A DNA stretch of 64,000 nt from Nocardioides phosphati (GTDB lineage Bacteria; Actinomycetota; Actinomycetes; Propionibacteriales; Nocardioidaceae), in NCBI RefSeq assembly GCF_014646375.1, contig NZ_BMNI01000008.1, positions 62,001-126,000 of the forward strand, given 5' to 3'. Positions within the stretch are counted from its first letter, which is position 1. Each line of letters starts with the position of its first letter. This document shows positions 42,166-50,859 of the stretch, in pieces. Below the pieces are notes generated by a model. That model did no database searches, was not told the origin of the DNA, and saw only the letters and a program-made list of their open reading frames with translations. The position numbers and the translations under genes were made by a program.

Positions 42166-44171
42166 GTCCCCTCCTCCGGCCGGAGGTCCCGGCGCATGAC
42201 GACCTCGGTCCCGTTCGCCATGCGGCGCACCTCCACCTCGTCCATCACGGCACGCGCGAGGTGGAGTCCCCAGCCGCCGCCGCGGTCGGCCTCGGGACGC
42301 CACACGCCCCGGTCCCGGACCACGACCTCGATGCCGGACCCGGCCCGCCGTACGTCGAGCTCCAGGGTCCCGGACACGCCGCCGTAGGCGTGCTCGACGA
42401 CGTTGTTGCACGCCTCGCCACAGGCGAGAAGGACCTCTCCCGCGACCTCGTCGTCGACGCCGGCCTCGCGCAGCCACCGCCGCATGGCGAGCCGGACCTG
42501 GACCAGCAACTCCGGCTCCGCGGGGACGTCGATGTGCAGGGGCGCGCCGTCCGACGGGTGTGTCCGCAGCACGAGGAGCGCGACGTCGTCCCCGACGGTC
42601 TCCTGGTCCTCCAGCAGGGCCAGGAGACCGTTGCACATCTCCTCGACGCCGGCTCCGGCCAACGTCGCGGCGCTCGCCCGCAACTGGTCGAGCCCGACCT
42701 GGATCGAGATGCCACGCTGCTCGACGAGGCCGTCGGTGTACATCACCAGCGTGGCGCCGGGACGGAGCACGAGGCTGCCCTCGGCGTACCTGGTCGTGGC
42801 CGAGACCGCGAGCGGCGGAGACGACGCCTCGACCGTGAACGCCGCACCCTCGGCATCGACCACGAGGGCCGGCGGATGGCCGGCGTTGGCGAACCTGACG
42901 ATGCTCGAGGCCGGGTCGTAGAGCAGGTAGAGCAGGGTCGTCATCGTGGCGCCGGGCGACTGCGCGGCGAGCTGCTGCAGGCCGGCCATCACGGAGACCG
43001 GGGACGGGTCCTGCAGCGCGTAGGCCCGCACGGCCATCCGCACCTGGCCCATGGTCGCGGCGGCCTCGAGGCCATGGCCGGCGACGTCGCCGATCACCAG
43101 GCCGAGCCGGCCCGCGGACAGCGGCACCACGTCGTACCAGTCGCCGCCGACCTGCATGTCGGAGCTGGCGGGGATGTAGCGGGCCGCGATCTCGACGCCA
43201 GGCGTCGCCGGCAGGCGCCCCGGCAGCAGGGTCTGCTGCAGCGCCACCGCGATCTCGTGCTCACGCTCGCGGCGCGCGTCGGCGCGGACGAGCAGGAGCG
43301 CAGCCGTACGCCGCCGCTCGGTCACCACGGCGGCCAGGAAGAACGACATCAGGGCGACGCTCGCGTTGAACGCCTGCAGGGTCAGCATCCGGGCGAGGAG
43401 GCTGCCGTGGTCGAAGGTGCCGACCCCCTGGGCCGCCGACCACGTGGTCGCCACCGAGGCGGCCAGCGCCGCCGGCGCGGCCCCGCGCAGCTGCAGCCGC
43501 CAGGCCGCCAGCCCGAGGAACGGCAGCATCGGGAAGAGCACCGGCAGGTCCGCACGGAGCCCGAGCAGGGAGATCACCGCGACGCACACGCAGATCGCCC
43601 CGGCCTCGACCCACTCGCGCAGGCGCCAGGCGGGCTGCTCCCAGAAGAGCGGCACGGCGAGGAGCATCGGCGCAACCAGGAGGACTCCCATGGTGTCGCC
43701 GGTCCACCAGACCGCCCAGGCCCCGAGGAACCGCTCGCTCGCGACGGCTCCGGAGGCGACGAGGGTCGCGGTGCCAATGGTCGCGCTGACCACGCCACTC
43801 GCCAGGGCGCAGACCACGACCAGGTGGGCGTCGCGCTGCCGGTCGAGCTCGCGCCGGAAGCCGAACCGCTGCAGCAGCAGCGCGGCGGCGAGCGGCGCCA
43901 GCAGGTTGCCCACGGCCGTGACGCCGGCAGCGAGCGGGTTCGCGCTGATCGGCAGGTTGACCAGGAACGCCGCGATCACCACCGCCGGCCACATCGACCG
44001 CCCGAAGAGAACGAACGCCGCCACCGCGATGCCGGTCGGTGGCCACAGGGGCGTCACGTTGTCCGCGACCAGGGAGAGCCCGAGCCCCAGACGTGCGCCG
44101 ACGTAGTAGGCCAGCGCCACGGCGAGGAGGGCGGCGATCCGTCGGGTCGCACCGCCAGCCGCCTCGTTCAT
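42162..44171 (-). CDS. MASE1 membrane sensor with PP2C phosphatase and anti-sigma kinase domains
   Basis: The 669-residue protein joins three parts: an N-terminal MASE1-type membrane sensor (about eight helices, residues 12-300), a SpoIIE-like PP2C phosphatase (about 330-530) and a C-terminal RsbW/SpoIIAB-like HATPase (about 545-665). PP2C motifs are GGDWYDVVPL, LVIGDVAGHGLEAAATMG, YTDGLVEQR and VGDDVALLV. HATPase motifs are LACGEACNNVVEHAYGG and GGGWGLHLARAV. The two enzymes that oppose each other on a STAS protein are thus in one chain. ATG 44171 follows CATTCT plus six bases. It is divergent from the racemase gene. Confidence 0.9.
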   Translation of the reverse strand: MNEAAGGATRRIAALLAVALAYYVGARLGLGLSLVADNVTPLWPPTGIAVAAFVLFGRSMWPAVVIAAFLVNLPISANPLAAGVTAVGNLLAPLAAALLLQRFGFRRELDRQRDAHLVVVCALASGVVSATIGTATLVASGAVASERFLGAWAVWWTGDTMGVLLVAPMLLAVPLFWEQPAWRLREWVEAGAICVCVAVISLLGLRADLPVLFPMLPFLGLAAWRLQLRGAAPAALAASVATTWSAAQGVGTFDHGSLLARMLTLQAFNASVALMSFFLAAVVTERRRTAALLLVRADARREREHEIAVALQQTLLPGRLPATPGVEIAARYIPASSDMQVGGDWYDVVPLSAGRLGLVIGDVAGHGLEAAATMGQVRMAVRAYALQDPSPVSVMAGLQQLAAQSPGATMTTLLYLLYDPASSIVRFANAGHPPALVVDAEGAAFTVEASSPPLAVSATTRYAEGSLVLRPGATLVMYTDGLVEQRGISIQVGLDQLRASAATLAGAGVEEMCNGLLALLEDQETVGDDVALLVLRTHPSDGAPLHIDVPAEPELLVQVRLAMRRWLREAGVDDEVAGEVLLACGEACNNVVEHAYGGVSGTLELDVRRAGSGIEVVVRDRGVWRPEADRGGGWGLHLARAVMDEVEVRRMANGTEVVMRRDLRPEEGT

Positions 44172-44262
44172 TCGCCCAGAATGCCCGAGTCGCCGCGCGA
44201 TCGACGACCTTTCCGCGGACCGGCCGTCGATCGCGCGGCGACCGATCTGGCAGACTCCCCGC

Positions 44263-44952
44263 ATGCAGACGATCGGTCTTGTCGGTGGCATGAGCTGGGA
44301 GTCCAGCGCGGAGTACTACAAGCTGCTCAACACGGGCGTGGAGTCACGCCTGGGCGGCCTGCACTCGGCCCGCACGGTGATGGCGTCGGTCGAGTTCGCC
44401 GAGCTCACCGCCCTCCAGGAGGAGGAGCGCTGGGACGACGTCGCCGAGATCCTCGCGAAGGCCGCTCGCGGCGTCGAGGCAGCCGGAGCCGACTTCCTCA
44501 TGCTCTGCACCACGACCTTCCACCGCGTCGCGGAGCAGGTCGAGGCCGCCGTCGGCATCCCGCTCCTCCACCTCGGTGACGTCGTCGCCGAGGCCGTGAA
44601 GGCGCAGGGCATCGAGAAGGTCGCCCTCATCGGCACGACGTTCGCCATGTCGCGCACCTTCTTCACCGACCGCATCGCCTCCCACGGCCTCGAGGTGATC
44701 GTCCCCTCGGCCGACACGCACGAGGAGATCAACCGCGTCATCTACGACGAGCTGGTCCACGGCAAGGTCGTCGACTCCTCCCGCAAGCGCGCCATCAAGC
44801 TCATCGACAGCCTCTGGGAGCAGGGCGCCGGCGGCGTCATCCTCGGCTGCACCGAGCTGGAGCTCCTCGTGAAGCAGTCGGACGTCGACGTCCCCGTCTT
44901 CCCGGGCACGACGCTCCACGTGAGCGCTGCGCTGGACCGCGCGCTCGCCTGA
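44263..44952 (+). CDS. aspartate/glutamate racemase family protein
   Basis: Cofactor-independent racemase of 229 residues (RacX/YgeA-like). It opens with IGLVGGMSWESSAEYY. The two catalytic cysteines are visible: LMLCTTTFHRV (about 82) and VILGCTELELL (about 197). It would interconvert L- and D-amino acids in the cytoplasm, possibly aspartate or a broader set. CAGACT plus six bases before the ATG suggests a leaderless mRNA. It ends just before copy B of the 91-bp repeat. Confidence 0.9.
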   Translation: MQTIGLVGGMSWESSAEYYKLLNTGVESRLGGLHSARTVMASVEFAELTALQEEERWDDVAEILAKAARGVEAAGADFLMLCTTTFHRVAEQVEAAVGIPLLHLGDVVAEAVKAQGIEKVALIGTTFAMSRTFFTDRIASHGLEVIVPSADTHEEINRVIYDELVHGKVVDSSRKRAIKLIDSLWEQGAGGVILGCTELELLVKQSDVDVPVFPGTTLHVSAALDRALA

Positions 44953-44975
44953 AGCCGGGAGCGGACCTCAGGCCG

Positions 44976-45066
44976 GAGCCGGGCTCCTGCCCGGCTCAGT
45001 GAGCCGGAGCGAGCGCCAGCGAGCGCAGCGCGAACCTTGAGCCGGGCGGGAGCCCAGCGCAGGCCG
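44976..45066 (+). repeat. 91-bp REP-like hairpin repeat, copy B
   Basis: Arms 44981-44998 and 45038-45055 pair at 17 of 18 positions. The enclosed core (gagccggagcgagcgccagc and following) is nearly identical to copy A at 5191-5281 in opposite orientation. Like copy A it lies between the ends of convergent genes. Confidence 0.8.
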
Positions 45067-45084
45067 GAGACCCGCAGCCGACCC

Positions 45085-45972
45085 TCAGGCCTCGGGTGTG
45101 GACTGGTGGAAGCGCTGGGCCCAGGTGTGACCGGCGCGGATCCAGAGCGAGCTGGTCAGCACCGCACCGTCGTCGCCGATGATCCGGCCGAGGACGAGCA
45201 GCGCGCCGGGCGCCAGGCGCTCGACGCGGGTCAGGTCGAAGCTCACCTCGCTGTCGTAGGGAGCGATGGCCTCGATGGCGTCGGCGCGTGACCAGAGCAC
45301 GCCCGAGGCGGGGATGCCGCTCCACGAGGGGTCCAGGAGGCGGGCGACCGCGGCGGGGTCGCGGCGTACCTCGTCGGTGAGGAGGGAGCGCTCCAGCGCG
45401 ACGACCTCCTCCTCGTCGGTGAGGACCTCGCCGAAGAGGTCGGGCTCGGGCGCGACCACCGTCGGGGCGTACGCCGCGTGGGCCTCGCCGCGGGCGACCT
45501 CGGCGACGCCGGTGCCGCTGTAGCCGGGGCCCGGGTCGGGGGCGACGCCGAGCTTCCAGGAGGCGGCTGCCGCGTTCGCGAGCTTGTCGGCGGCCTCGTT
45601 GAGCTCGTGGCCCGCGTGTCCCTTGACCCACTCGAAGCGGACGTTGGGGCGCATGGCGGCGTCGAGCGCCTTCATGATCTCGACGTTCATGACCGGCTTG
45701 CCGTCGGCCTTCTTCCAGCCCTTGCGCTTCCAGCCGGGCATCCACTTCGTGATCGAGTCGATCGCGTAGCGGCTGTCGCAGTAGATCAGCAGGTCCTCGT
45801 CGAGGTGCGCGGTCTGCTGGAGCAGGTCGAGCACCCCGGTCAGCTCGCCCATGTTGTTGGTGCCGTGCGCCCAGCCACCGCAGGCCCAGTGCTCCTCGTC
45901 GACGTACCAGGCCCAGCCGGCCGGGCCGGGGTTGCCGAGGGCCGAGCCGTCTGCTGCCGCGATGATCGTCAC
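45085..45972 (-). CDS. rnhA: ribonuclease HI with C-terminal NTF2-like domain
   Basis: The N-terminal RNase H fold (about 1-145) cleaves RNA in RNA-DNA hybrids. Catalytic acids are visible in AAADGSALGNPGPAGW, NNMGELTGVL, IYCDSRYAID and the last Asp of NEAADKLAN. A linker of about 50 residues leads to a C-terminal DUF4440/SnoaL-like domain (about 190-290, ALERSLLTDEVRRDPAAVARLL). This makes the 295-residue protein nearly twice the size of E. coli RNase HI. GTG 45972 is chosen because AAGGA lies nine bases upstream; ATG 45990 is the alternative. Confidence 0.88.
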   Translation of the reverse strand: MTIIAAADGSALGNPGPAGWAWYVDEEHWACGGWAHGTNNMGELTGVLDLLQQTAHLDEDLLIYCDSRYAIDSITKWMPGWKRKGWKKADGKPVMNVEIMKALDAAMRPNVRFEWVKGHAGHELNEAADKLANAAAASWKLGVAPDPGPGYSGTGVAEVARGEAHAAYAPTVVAPEPDLFGEVLTDEEEVVALERSLLTDEVRRDPAAVARLLDPSWSGIPASGVLWSRADAIEAIAPYDSEVSFDLTRVERLAPGALLVLGRIIGDDGAVLTSSLWIRAGHTWAQRFHQSTPEA

Positions 45973-46041
45973 GGCGGCACATCCTTGCATGGCCACAGGC
46001 GCGGCTTCGCGTGACCACCAGCGCGGCTTCGGCCGGGCGCG

Positions 46042-46047
46042 TAGGTT
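46042..46047 (+). promoter_or_regulatory. -10 element before ABC1 kinase gene
   Basis: TAGGTT, seven bases, then GTG at 46055. It supports that GTG as the start although the frame stays open further upstream. Confidence 0.5.
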
Positions 46048-46054
46048 CGGGGGC

Positions 46055-47380
46055 GTGGCAGACGACGAACGCTCCCGCATGCGCAAGAGCTCCCTCGGCC
46101 GTACGGCGCGGCTCGCGGCGCTGCCGGCGGCGTACGCCGGTCGCACGGCGCTCGGGGTCGGCAAGCGGATCGGCGGCAAGCCGGCCGAGGCGGTCCTGAG
46201 CGAGGTCCAGCGCCGGACCGCCGACCAGCTCTTCACGGTCCTGGGCGAGCTCAAGGGCGGGGCGATGAAGCTCGGCCAGGCGCTCTCGATCTTCGAGTCG
46301 GCGCTGCCCGAGGAGATCGCCGGGCCGTACCGCGAGGTCCTCACGAAGCTCCAGGACGCCGCTCCCCCGATGACGATCCGGATGCTCGACGAGGTCCTGA
46401 GCGAGGAGCTGGGCGCGGGCTGGCGCGAGGAGTTCGCGAGCTTCGACGACAGGCCGGCGGCGGCCGCCAGCCTGGGCCAGGTGCACAAGGCGGTGTGGGC
46501 CGACGGCACCCCGGTGGCGGTCAAGGTGCAGTACCCCGGTGCCGCGAAGGCGCTCGCCTCCGACCTGCGCACGCTCTCCCGGGTCGCCCGGCTGATCGGC
46601 CTGATCGCGCCCGGCGTCGACATCAAGCCGCTGCTGGAGGAGATCGCCGACCGCGCCGTGGAGGAGCTCGACTACGAGCTCGAGGCGTCGGCCCAGCGGG
46701 TCTTCGCGGCCGAGTTCGAGGGCGACGCATCGGTGACCGTGCCGGCCGTCGTCCACGCCAGCAAGCGGGTGCTGATCACCACCTGGCTGGACAGCCCGCA
46801 CTCGCTCGCCCACGTGATCAAGGACGGCACCCCGGAGGAGCGCCAGCGCGTCGGCGAGCAGTACGCCCGCTTCCTGATCAGCGGCCCGGCGCGCACCGGC
46901 CTGCTCCACGCCGACCCGCACCCGGGCAACTTCCGCGTGATGACCGACGGCCGGCTCGGCGTCGTCGACTTCGGTGCCGCCGCCCGCCTGCCCGACGGCC
47001 TGCCGGCACCCCTCGGCGGCCTGCTCCGCCTCGCCGCGGACGACGACTGGGACGGCGTCGCCGACGAGATGCGCGCCCAGGGCTGGCTGCTCCCCCACAC
47101 CCGCTTCGAGAGCAGCGCGCTGCGTGACTACCTCCGCCCGCTGCTCGCACCCGCCCGCGAGAGGACCTTCGCGTTCTCCCGCGACTGGCTCCGCGGGGAG
47201 GCCACGCGCGTCGCGATCCCGACCCCGGAGAACCTCAGCCGGGCGTTCAAGATCAACCTGCCGCCGGAGTACATGCTGATCCACCGGGTCTGGATGGGCG
47301 GCATCGGCGTCCTGTGCCAGCTCGAGGTCGAGATCGGCTTCCGTGGCCTGCTCGAGGAGCACGCGCCCGGCTTCGCCTGA
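46055..47380 (+). CDS. ABC1/AarF (UbiB-like) atypical kinase
   Basis: Protein-kinase-like enzyme of 441 residues. The family-specific KxGQ motif is in [14 protein letters not shown], the Ala-rich nucleotide loop in [16 protein letters not shown], the conserved Lys in VAVKVQYPG, the catalytic loop in [13 protein letters not shown] and the metal site in [11 protein letters not shown]. Relatives support quinone synthesis or lipid handling through ATPase activity. No quinone gene is adjacent, so the role here is open. The start is set by TAGGTT upstream. Confidence 0.9.
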   Translation: MADDERSRMRKSSLGRTARLAALPAAYAGRTALGVGKRIGGKPAEAVLSEVQRRTADQLFTVLGELKGGAMKLGQALSIFESALPEEIAGPYREVLTKLQDAAPPMTIRMLDEVLSEELGAGWREEFASFDDRPAAAASLGQVHKAVWADGTPVAVKVQYPGAAKALASDLRTLSRVARLIGLIAPGVDIKPLLEEIADRAVEELDYELEASAQRVFAAEFEGDASVTVPAVVHASKRVLITTWLDSPHSLAHVIKDGTPEERQRVGEQYARFLISGPARTGLLHADPHPGNFRVMTDGRLGVVDFGAAARLPDGLPAPLGGLLRLAADDDWDGVADEMRAQGWLLPHTRFESSALRDYLRPLLAPARERTFAFSRDWLRGEATRVAIPTPENLSRAFKINLPPEYMLIHRVWMGGIGVLCQLEVEIGFRGLLEEHAPGFA

Positions 47381-47388
47381 GCGGTGGA

Positions 47389-47457
47389 CTACGACAGCTG
47401 CGCGAGCCGCTCGGCGTACTCCTCGATGCGCCGCTCGACCTCGGCTGCGCCGGCCAT
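47389..47457 (-). CDS. possible 22-residue small protein
   Basis: ATG 47457 is preceded by GGAGGGGG at a good distance. It opens a 22-codon frame rich in Glu, Arg and Ala that ends in a TAG converging on the ABC1 kinase gene. The translation (starts MAGAAEVERRIEEYAERL) would form one amphipathic helix. Third codon positions are almost all G or C, as in real genes here. It is divergent from the typA promoter. No function can be given, and chance cannot be excluded at this length. Confidence 0.4.
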   Translation of the reverse strand: MAGAAEVERRIEEYAERLAQLS

Positions 47458-47516
47458 CCGCGCCCCCTCCACTGTGACGTCACGCTCACGATGCCAGAGC
47501 ACACCCCGAGCGCCGA

Positions 47517-47522
47517 TAGAAT
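47517..47522 (+). promoter_or_regulatory. -10 element of typA promoter
   Basis: TAGAAT about 82 bp before the typA ATG, so typA, unlike many genes here, has a sizeable 5' leader (about 75 bases). Confidence 0.5.
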
Positions 47523-47604
47523 CGCGAGGTTGCCCGCCTGTCTTCGGGCACCCCAGACCGTTTCACCGTTCTTTGAATCCCACTTGAAAGCAGGCTGCCT
47601 CCGC

Positions 47605-49494
47605 ATGGCCGCAACCACCCGCAACGACATCCGCAACGTCGCCATCGTCGCGCACGTCGACCACGGCAAGACCACGCTCGTCGACGCGATGCTCAAGCAG
47701 GGTGGCGCGTTCTCCGCCCACCAGGTGGAGTCGGGCGTCGAGGACCGCGTCATGGACTCCGGTGACCTCGAGCGCGAGAAGGGCATCACGATCCTCGCGA
47801 AGAACACCGCCATCGCCTACAACGGCGAGCACGCCCCCGCCGGCGGCATGACCATCAACATCATCGACACCCCCGGCCACGCCGACTTCGGTGGCGAGGT
47901 CGAGCGCGGCCTGTCGATGGTCGACGGCATCGTCCTCCTCGTCGACGCCTCCGAGGGCCCGCTCCCCCAGACCCGCTTCGTGCTTCGCAAGGCGCTCAAC
48001 GCCGACATGCCCGTGATCCTGGTCGTCAACAAGACCGACCGTGGCGACGCGCGCATCGACGAGGTCGTCGACGAGTGCTACGAGCTCTTCATGGACCTGC
48101 TCGACGACTCGCACAGCCACGACGCGCTCGACTTCCCGGTCATCTACGCCTCGGGCAAGGCGGGCATCGCCTCCCTGGAGAAGCCGGCCAACGCCTCCCT
48201 CCCCGCGGGCGACAACCTCGAGCCGCTCTTCAAGACGATCCTCGACACGATCCCCGCGCCGGCGTACGACGACGAGGCGCCGCTGCAGGCCCACGTCACC
48301 AACCTCGACGCCTCGCCGTTCCTCGGTCGCCTGGCGCTGCTGCGCATCAAGCAGGGCAACCTCAAGAAGGGCCAGCAGGTCGCCTGGATGAGGGCCGACG
48401 GCACCATCAAGAACGTCAAGCTCACCGAGCTCCTCGTGACCGAGGGCCTCGAGCGCGTCCCCGGTGAGTCCGCGGGCCCGGGCGACATCGTCGCCATCGC
48501 CGGCATCCCGGACATCATGATCGGCGAGACCATCGCCGACCCGGAGAACCCCGTCGCGCTGCCGCTGATCAAGGTCGACGACCCGGCGATCTCCATGACC
48601 ATCGGCACCAACACCTCGCCGCTCGTCGGCAAGGTCAAGGGCTCCAAGGTCACCGCCCGCATGGTCAAGGACCGCCTCGACCAGGAGCTCATCGGCAACG
48701 TGTCGCTCAAGGTCCTCCCGACCGAGCGTCCCGACGCCTGGGAGGTCCAGGGCCGTGGCGAGCTGGCGCTCGCGATCCTCGTCGAGCAGATGCGCCGCGA
48801 GGGCTACGAGCTCACCGTCGGCAAGCCGCAGGTCGTCACCCAGGAGATCGACGGCAAGCGCCACGAGCCCGTCGAGCGCCTGACGATCGACGCCCCCGAG
48901 GAGTACCTCGGCGCGATCACCGAGCTCCTCGCCGTCCGCAAGGGCCGCATGGAGAACATGACCAACCACGGCACCGGCTGGGTCCGCATGGACTTCGTCG
49001 TCCCGGCGCGTGGCCTGATCGGCTTCCGCACCGACTTCCTCACCGAGACCCGCGGCACCGGCATGGCGTCGTCCATCTCCGAGGGCATGATGCCGTGGGC
49101 CGGCGAGATCCGCGCCCGCAACAACGGCTCGCTCGTCGCCGACCGCGCCGGCTCGGCCACCGCCCACGCGATGACCTCCCTGCAGGAGCGTGGCGTCATC
49201 TTCGTGAAGCCGGGCACCGAGGTCTACGAGGGCATGATCATCGGCGAGAACTCCCGCCAGGACGACATGGACGTCAACATCACCAAGGAGAAGCAGCAGA
49301 CCAACATCCGGTCCGCGACCTCCGACAACTTCGAGAAGCTCACGCCCCCGCGCGAGCTCTCCCTCGAGCAGTGCCTGGAGTTCTGCCGCGACGACGAGTG
49401 CGTCGAGGTCACCCCGGAGATGACCCGCATCCGCAAGGTCGTCCTCGACAAGAACGAGCGCGCGAAGATCACCTCGCGGGCACGCAAGGGCTGA
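47605..49494 (+). CDS. typA: ribosome-associated GTPase TypA/BipA
   Basis: Translational GTPase of 629 residues acting on the ribosome in stress adaptation and 50S assembly. G-domain motifs are AHVDHGKTT (G1), REKGITI (G2), DTPGHADFGGEVER (G3), NKTDR (G4) and YASGKAG (G5). Domain II, EF-G-like domains and the TypA-specific C-terminal domain (ending SRARKG) follow. ATG 47605 begins the conserved AATTRNDIRNVAIVAHVDHG sequence; the frame is open further upstream without family sequence. Confidence 0.96.
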   Translation: MAATTRNDIRNVAIVAHVDHGKTTLVDAMLKQGGAFSAHQVESGVEDRVMDSGDLEREKGITILAKNTAIAYNGEHAPAGGMTINIIDTPGHADFGGEVERGLSMVDGIVLLVDASEGPLPQTRFVLRKALNADMPVILVVNKTDRGDARIDEVVDECYELFMDLLDDSHSHDALDFPVIYASGKAGIASLEKPANASLPAGDNLEPLFKTILDTIPAPAYDDEAPLQAHVTNLDASPFLGRLALLRIKQGNLKKGQQVAWMRADGTIKNVKLTELLVTEGLERVPGESAGPGDIVAIAGIPDIMIGETIADPENPVALPLIKVDDPAISMTIGTNTSPLVGKVKGSKVTARMVKDRLDQELIGNVSLKVLPTERPDAWEVQGRGELALAILVEQMRREGYELTVGKPQVVTQEIDGKRHEPVERLTIDAPEEYLGAITELLAVRKGRMENMTNHGTGWVRMDFVVPARGLIGFRTDFLTETRGTGMASSISEGMMPWAGEIRARNNGSLVADRAGSATAHAMTSLQERGVIFVKPGTEVYEGMIIGENSRQDDMDVNITKEKQQTNIRSATSDNFEKLTPPRELSLEQCLEFCRDDECVEVTPEMTRIRKVVLDKNERAKITSRARKG

Positions 49495-49590
49495 TCGCTT
49501 TCGTACGCCGCAGCGGCGCCGCATCCCTCCGGGTGCGGCGCCGTCGCGCATTTGCGGCAGCGCCCCTCGGACGACGTACACCTCGCGCGG

Positions 49591-49860
49591 TCAGATGCCG
49601 CCCATCACCCGGCGGTCCAGACCTGGGACGTGATCGACGTACGTCGTCTGAGGGCCGAGCGCCACGAGATCGGTGAGCACCTCCCGCACGTCGTCCTGCC
49701 GGGCCATGACGTCCTCGTAGACGAAGCGCACGACGCGCCACCCCGCGCGCACCATCGCGGTGTAGCGCCGACAGTCGTAGCGGAACGCCGCCTTCTCCGT
49801 GCGTGGAGCGGCTGCTGCGCCTGGTGATCGAGGCCGAGTCACACGAGTTCCACAGAACGC
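49591..49860. pseudogene. DUF559-type nuclease gene remnant split by an inversion
   Basis: The minus strand (about 49595-49803) encodes the end of a DUF559/Vsr-like domain: FRYDCRRYTAMVRAGWRVVR, then FVYEDVM. The plus strand immediately next to it (49803-49860) encodes the part that should come just before: VERLLRLVIEAESHEFHR. In intact proteins these halves are contiguous on one strand, so one piece has been flipped at about 49800. No N-terminal domain is present. The product cannot be functional as it stands. Confidence 0.65.
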
Positions 49861-50070
49861 CTCTCCACAGCCCTCACCCGACGTACAGCGCTCGGTTCTG
49901 CGGGCGCGTCGAGCCTCGTGGACGAGTAGCGGGCGCGCCGCTCACGCCGCGAGGCGTACGTCGTTGGGGGGCGTTGTCGAGGGTCCCGATCTCACGCGCC
50001 GGGGACCCGGCGTACCCGGCGGGGAGGCGCGGGCCAGAATGGGCGCACCAGACTTCATGAGGAGACACAG
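49861..50070. other. intergenic region upstream of SDR gene
   Basis: No gene recognised. It contains the decayed edge of the nuclease remnant and the untranslated leader of the SDR gene, which ends in a GAGGAGAC ribosome-binding site. Confidence 0.5.
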
Positions 50071-50832
50071 ATGCAGGTAGAGAACACCGCCGCGATCGTC
50101 ACCGGTGGCGCGTCCGGACTCGGCGCCGCGACCGCGAAGGCGCTGGCCGAGAAGGGCGCGACCGTCTTCGCGTTCGACCTCGCCGGCTCGATCGAGAAGG
50201 CCCCCGAGGTCGCCGGTGTCCACTACGTCGCCGTCGACGTGACGAACGTCGACCAGGTGCGTGAGGCCGTCGCGACCGCTGCCAACGCGGGCGTCCCGCT
50301 CCGCACCGTCGTCAACTGCGCGGGCGTCGGCACCGCCGGCCGGATCCTCAACAAGGACGGCTCGGTCGGCGACCTCGCGAAGTACGCGATGGTCATCAAC
50401 ATCAACCTGGTCGGCACCTACAACGTGCTCGCGCTCGCCGCCGAGCAGATCGCGAAGACCGCGCCGCTCGCGGACGACGCGCGCGGCGTCATCATCAACA
50501 CCGCCTCGGTCGCCGCCTTCGAGGGCCAGGTCGGCCAGGCCGGCTACTCGTCGTCCAAGGGCGGCGTCGTCGGCCTGATGCTCCCCGCGGCGCGTGACCT
50601 CGCGACGTACGGCATCCGGGTCTGCACGATCGCTCCCGGCATCGTCGAGACGCCGATGCTCGCGGGCGTCAACGAGGAGTTCCAGAAGACGCTCGCCGCC
50701 GGCGTGCCGTTCCCGAAGCGGCTCGGCCGCCCGGACGAGTACGCCCAGCTCGCGGCGTTCATCGTCGAGCACGACTACCTCAACGGCGAGGTCATCCGCA
50801 TGGACGGCGCGATCCGCCTCGCCCCGCGCTGA
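50071..50832 (+). CDS. short-chain dehydrogenase, 3-hydroxyacyl-CoA dehydrogenase type
   Basis: SDR of 253 residues resembling 3-hydroxy-2-methylbutyryl-CoA dehydrogenase (HSD17B10 group). It has the NAD site VTGGASGLGAATAKAL with Asp after beta-2 (FAFDLAGS), NCAGVGTAG, the catalytic Ser in INTASVAAFEGQVGQ and YSSSKGG. The long NLVGTYNVLALAAEQIAK helix also fits that group. It would act in isoleucine or branched-chain fatty acid breakdown. It is monocistronic, with a good Shine-Dalgarno before the ATG. Confidence 0.88.
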   Translation: MQVENTAAIVTGGASGLGAATAKALAEKGATVFAFDLAGSIEKAPEVAGVHYVAVDVTNVDQVREAVATAANAGVPLRTVVNCAGVGTAGRILNKDGSVGDLAKYAMVININLVGTYNVLALAAEQIAKTAPLADDARGVIINTASVAAFEGQVGQAGYSSSKGGVVGLMLPAARDLATYGIRVCTIAPGIVETPMLAGVNEEFQKTLAAGVPFPKRLGRPDEYAQLAAFIVEHDYLNGEVIRMDGAIRLAPR

Positions 50833-50838
50833 TCCGCT

Positions 50839-50859
50839 CTCCTGCCGAGACGGCAGGAG
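50839..50859 (+). terminator. hairpin terminator after SDR gene
   Basis: Perfect 9-bp arms (50839-50847 and 50851-50859) with a 3-base loop, six bases after the SDR stop. Confidence 0.7.
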
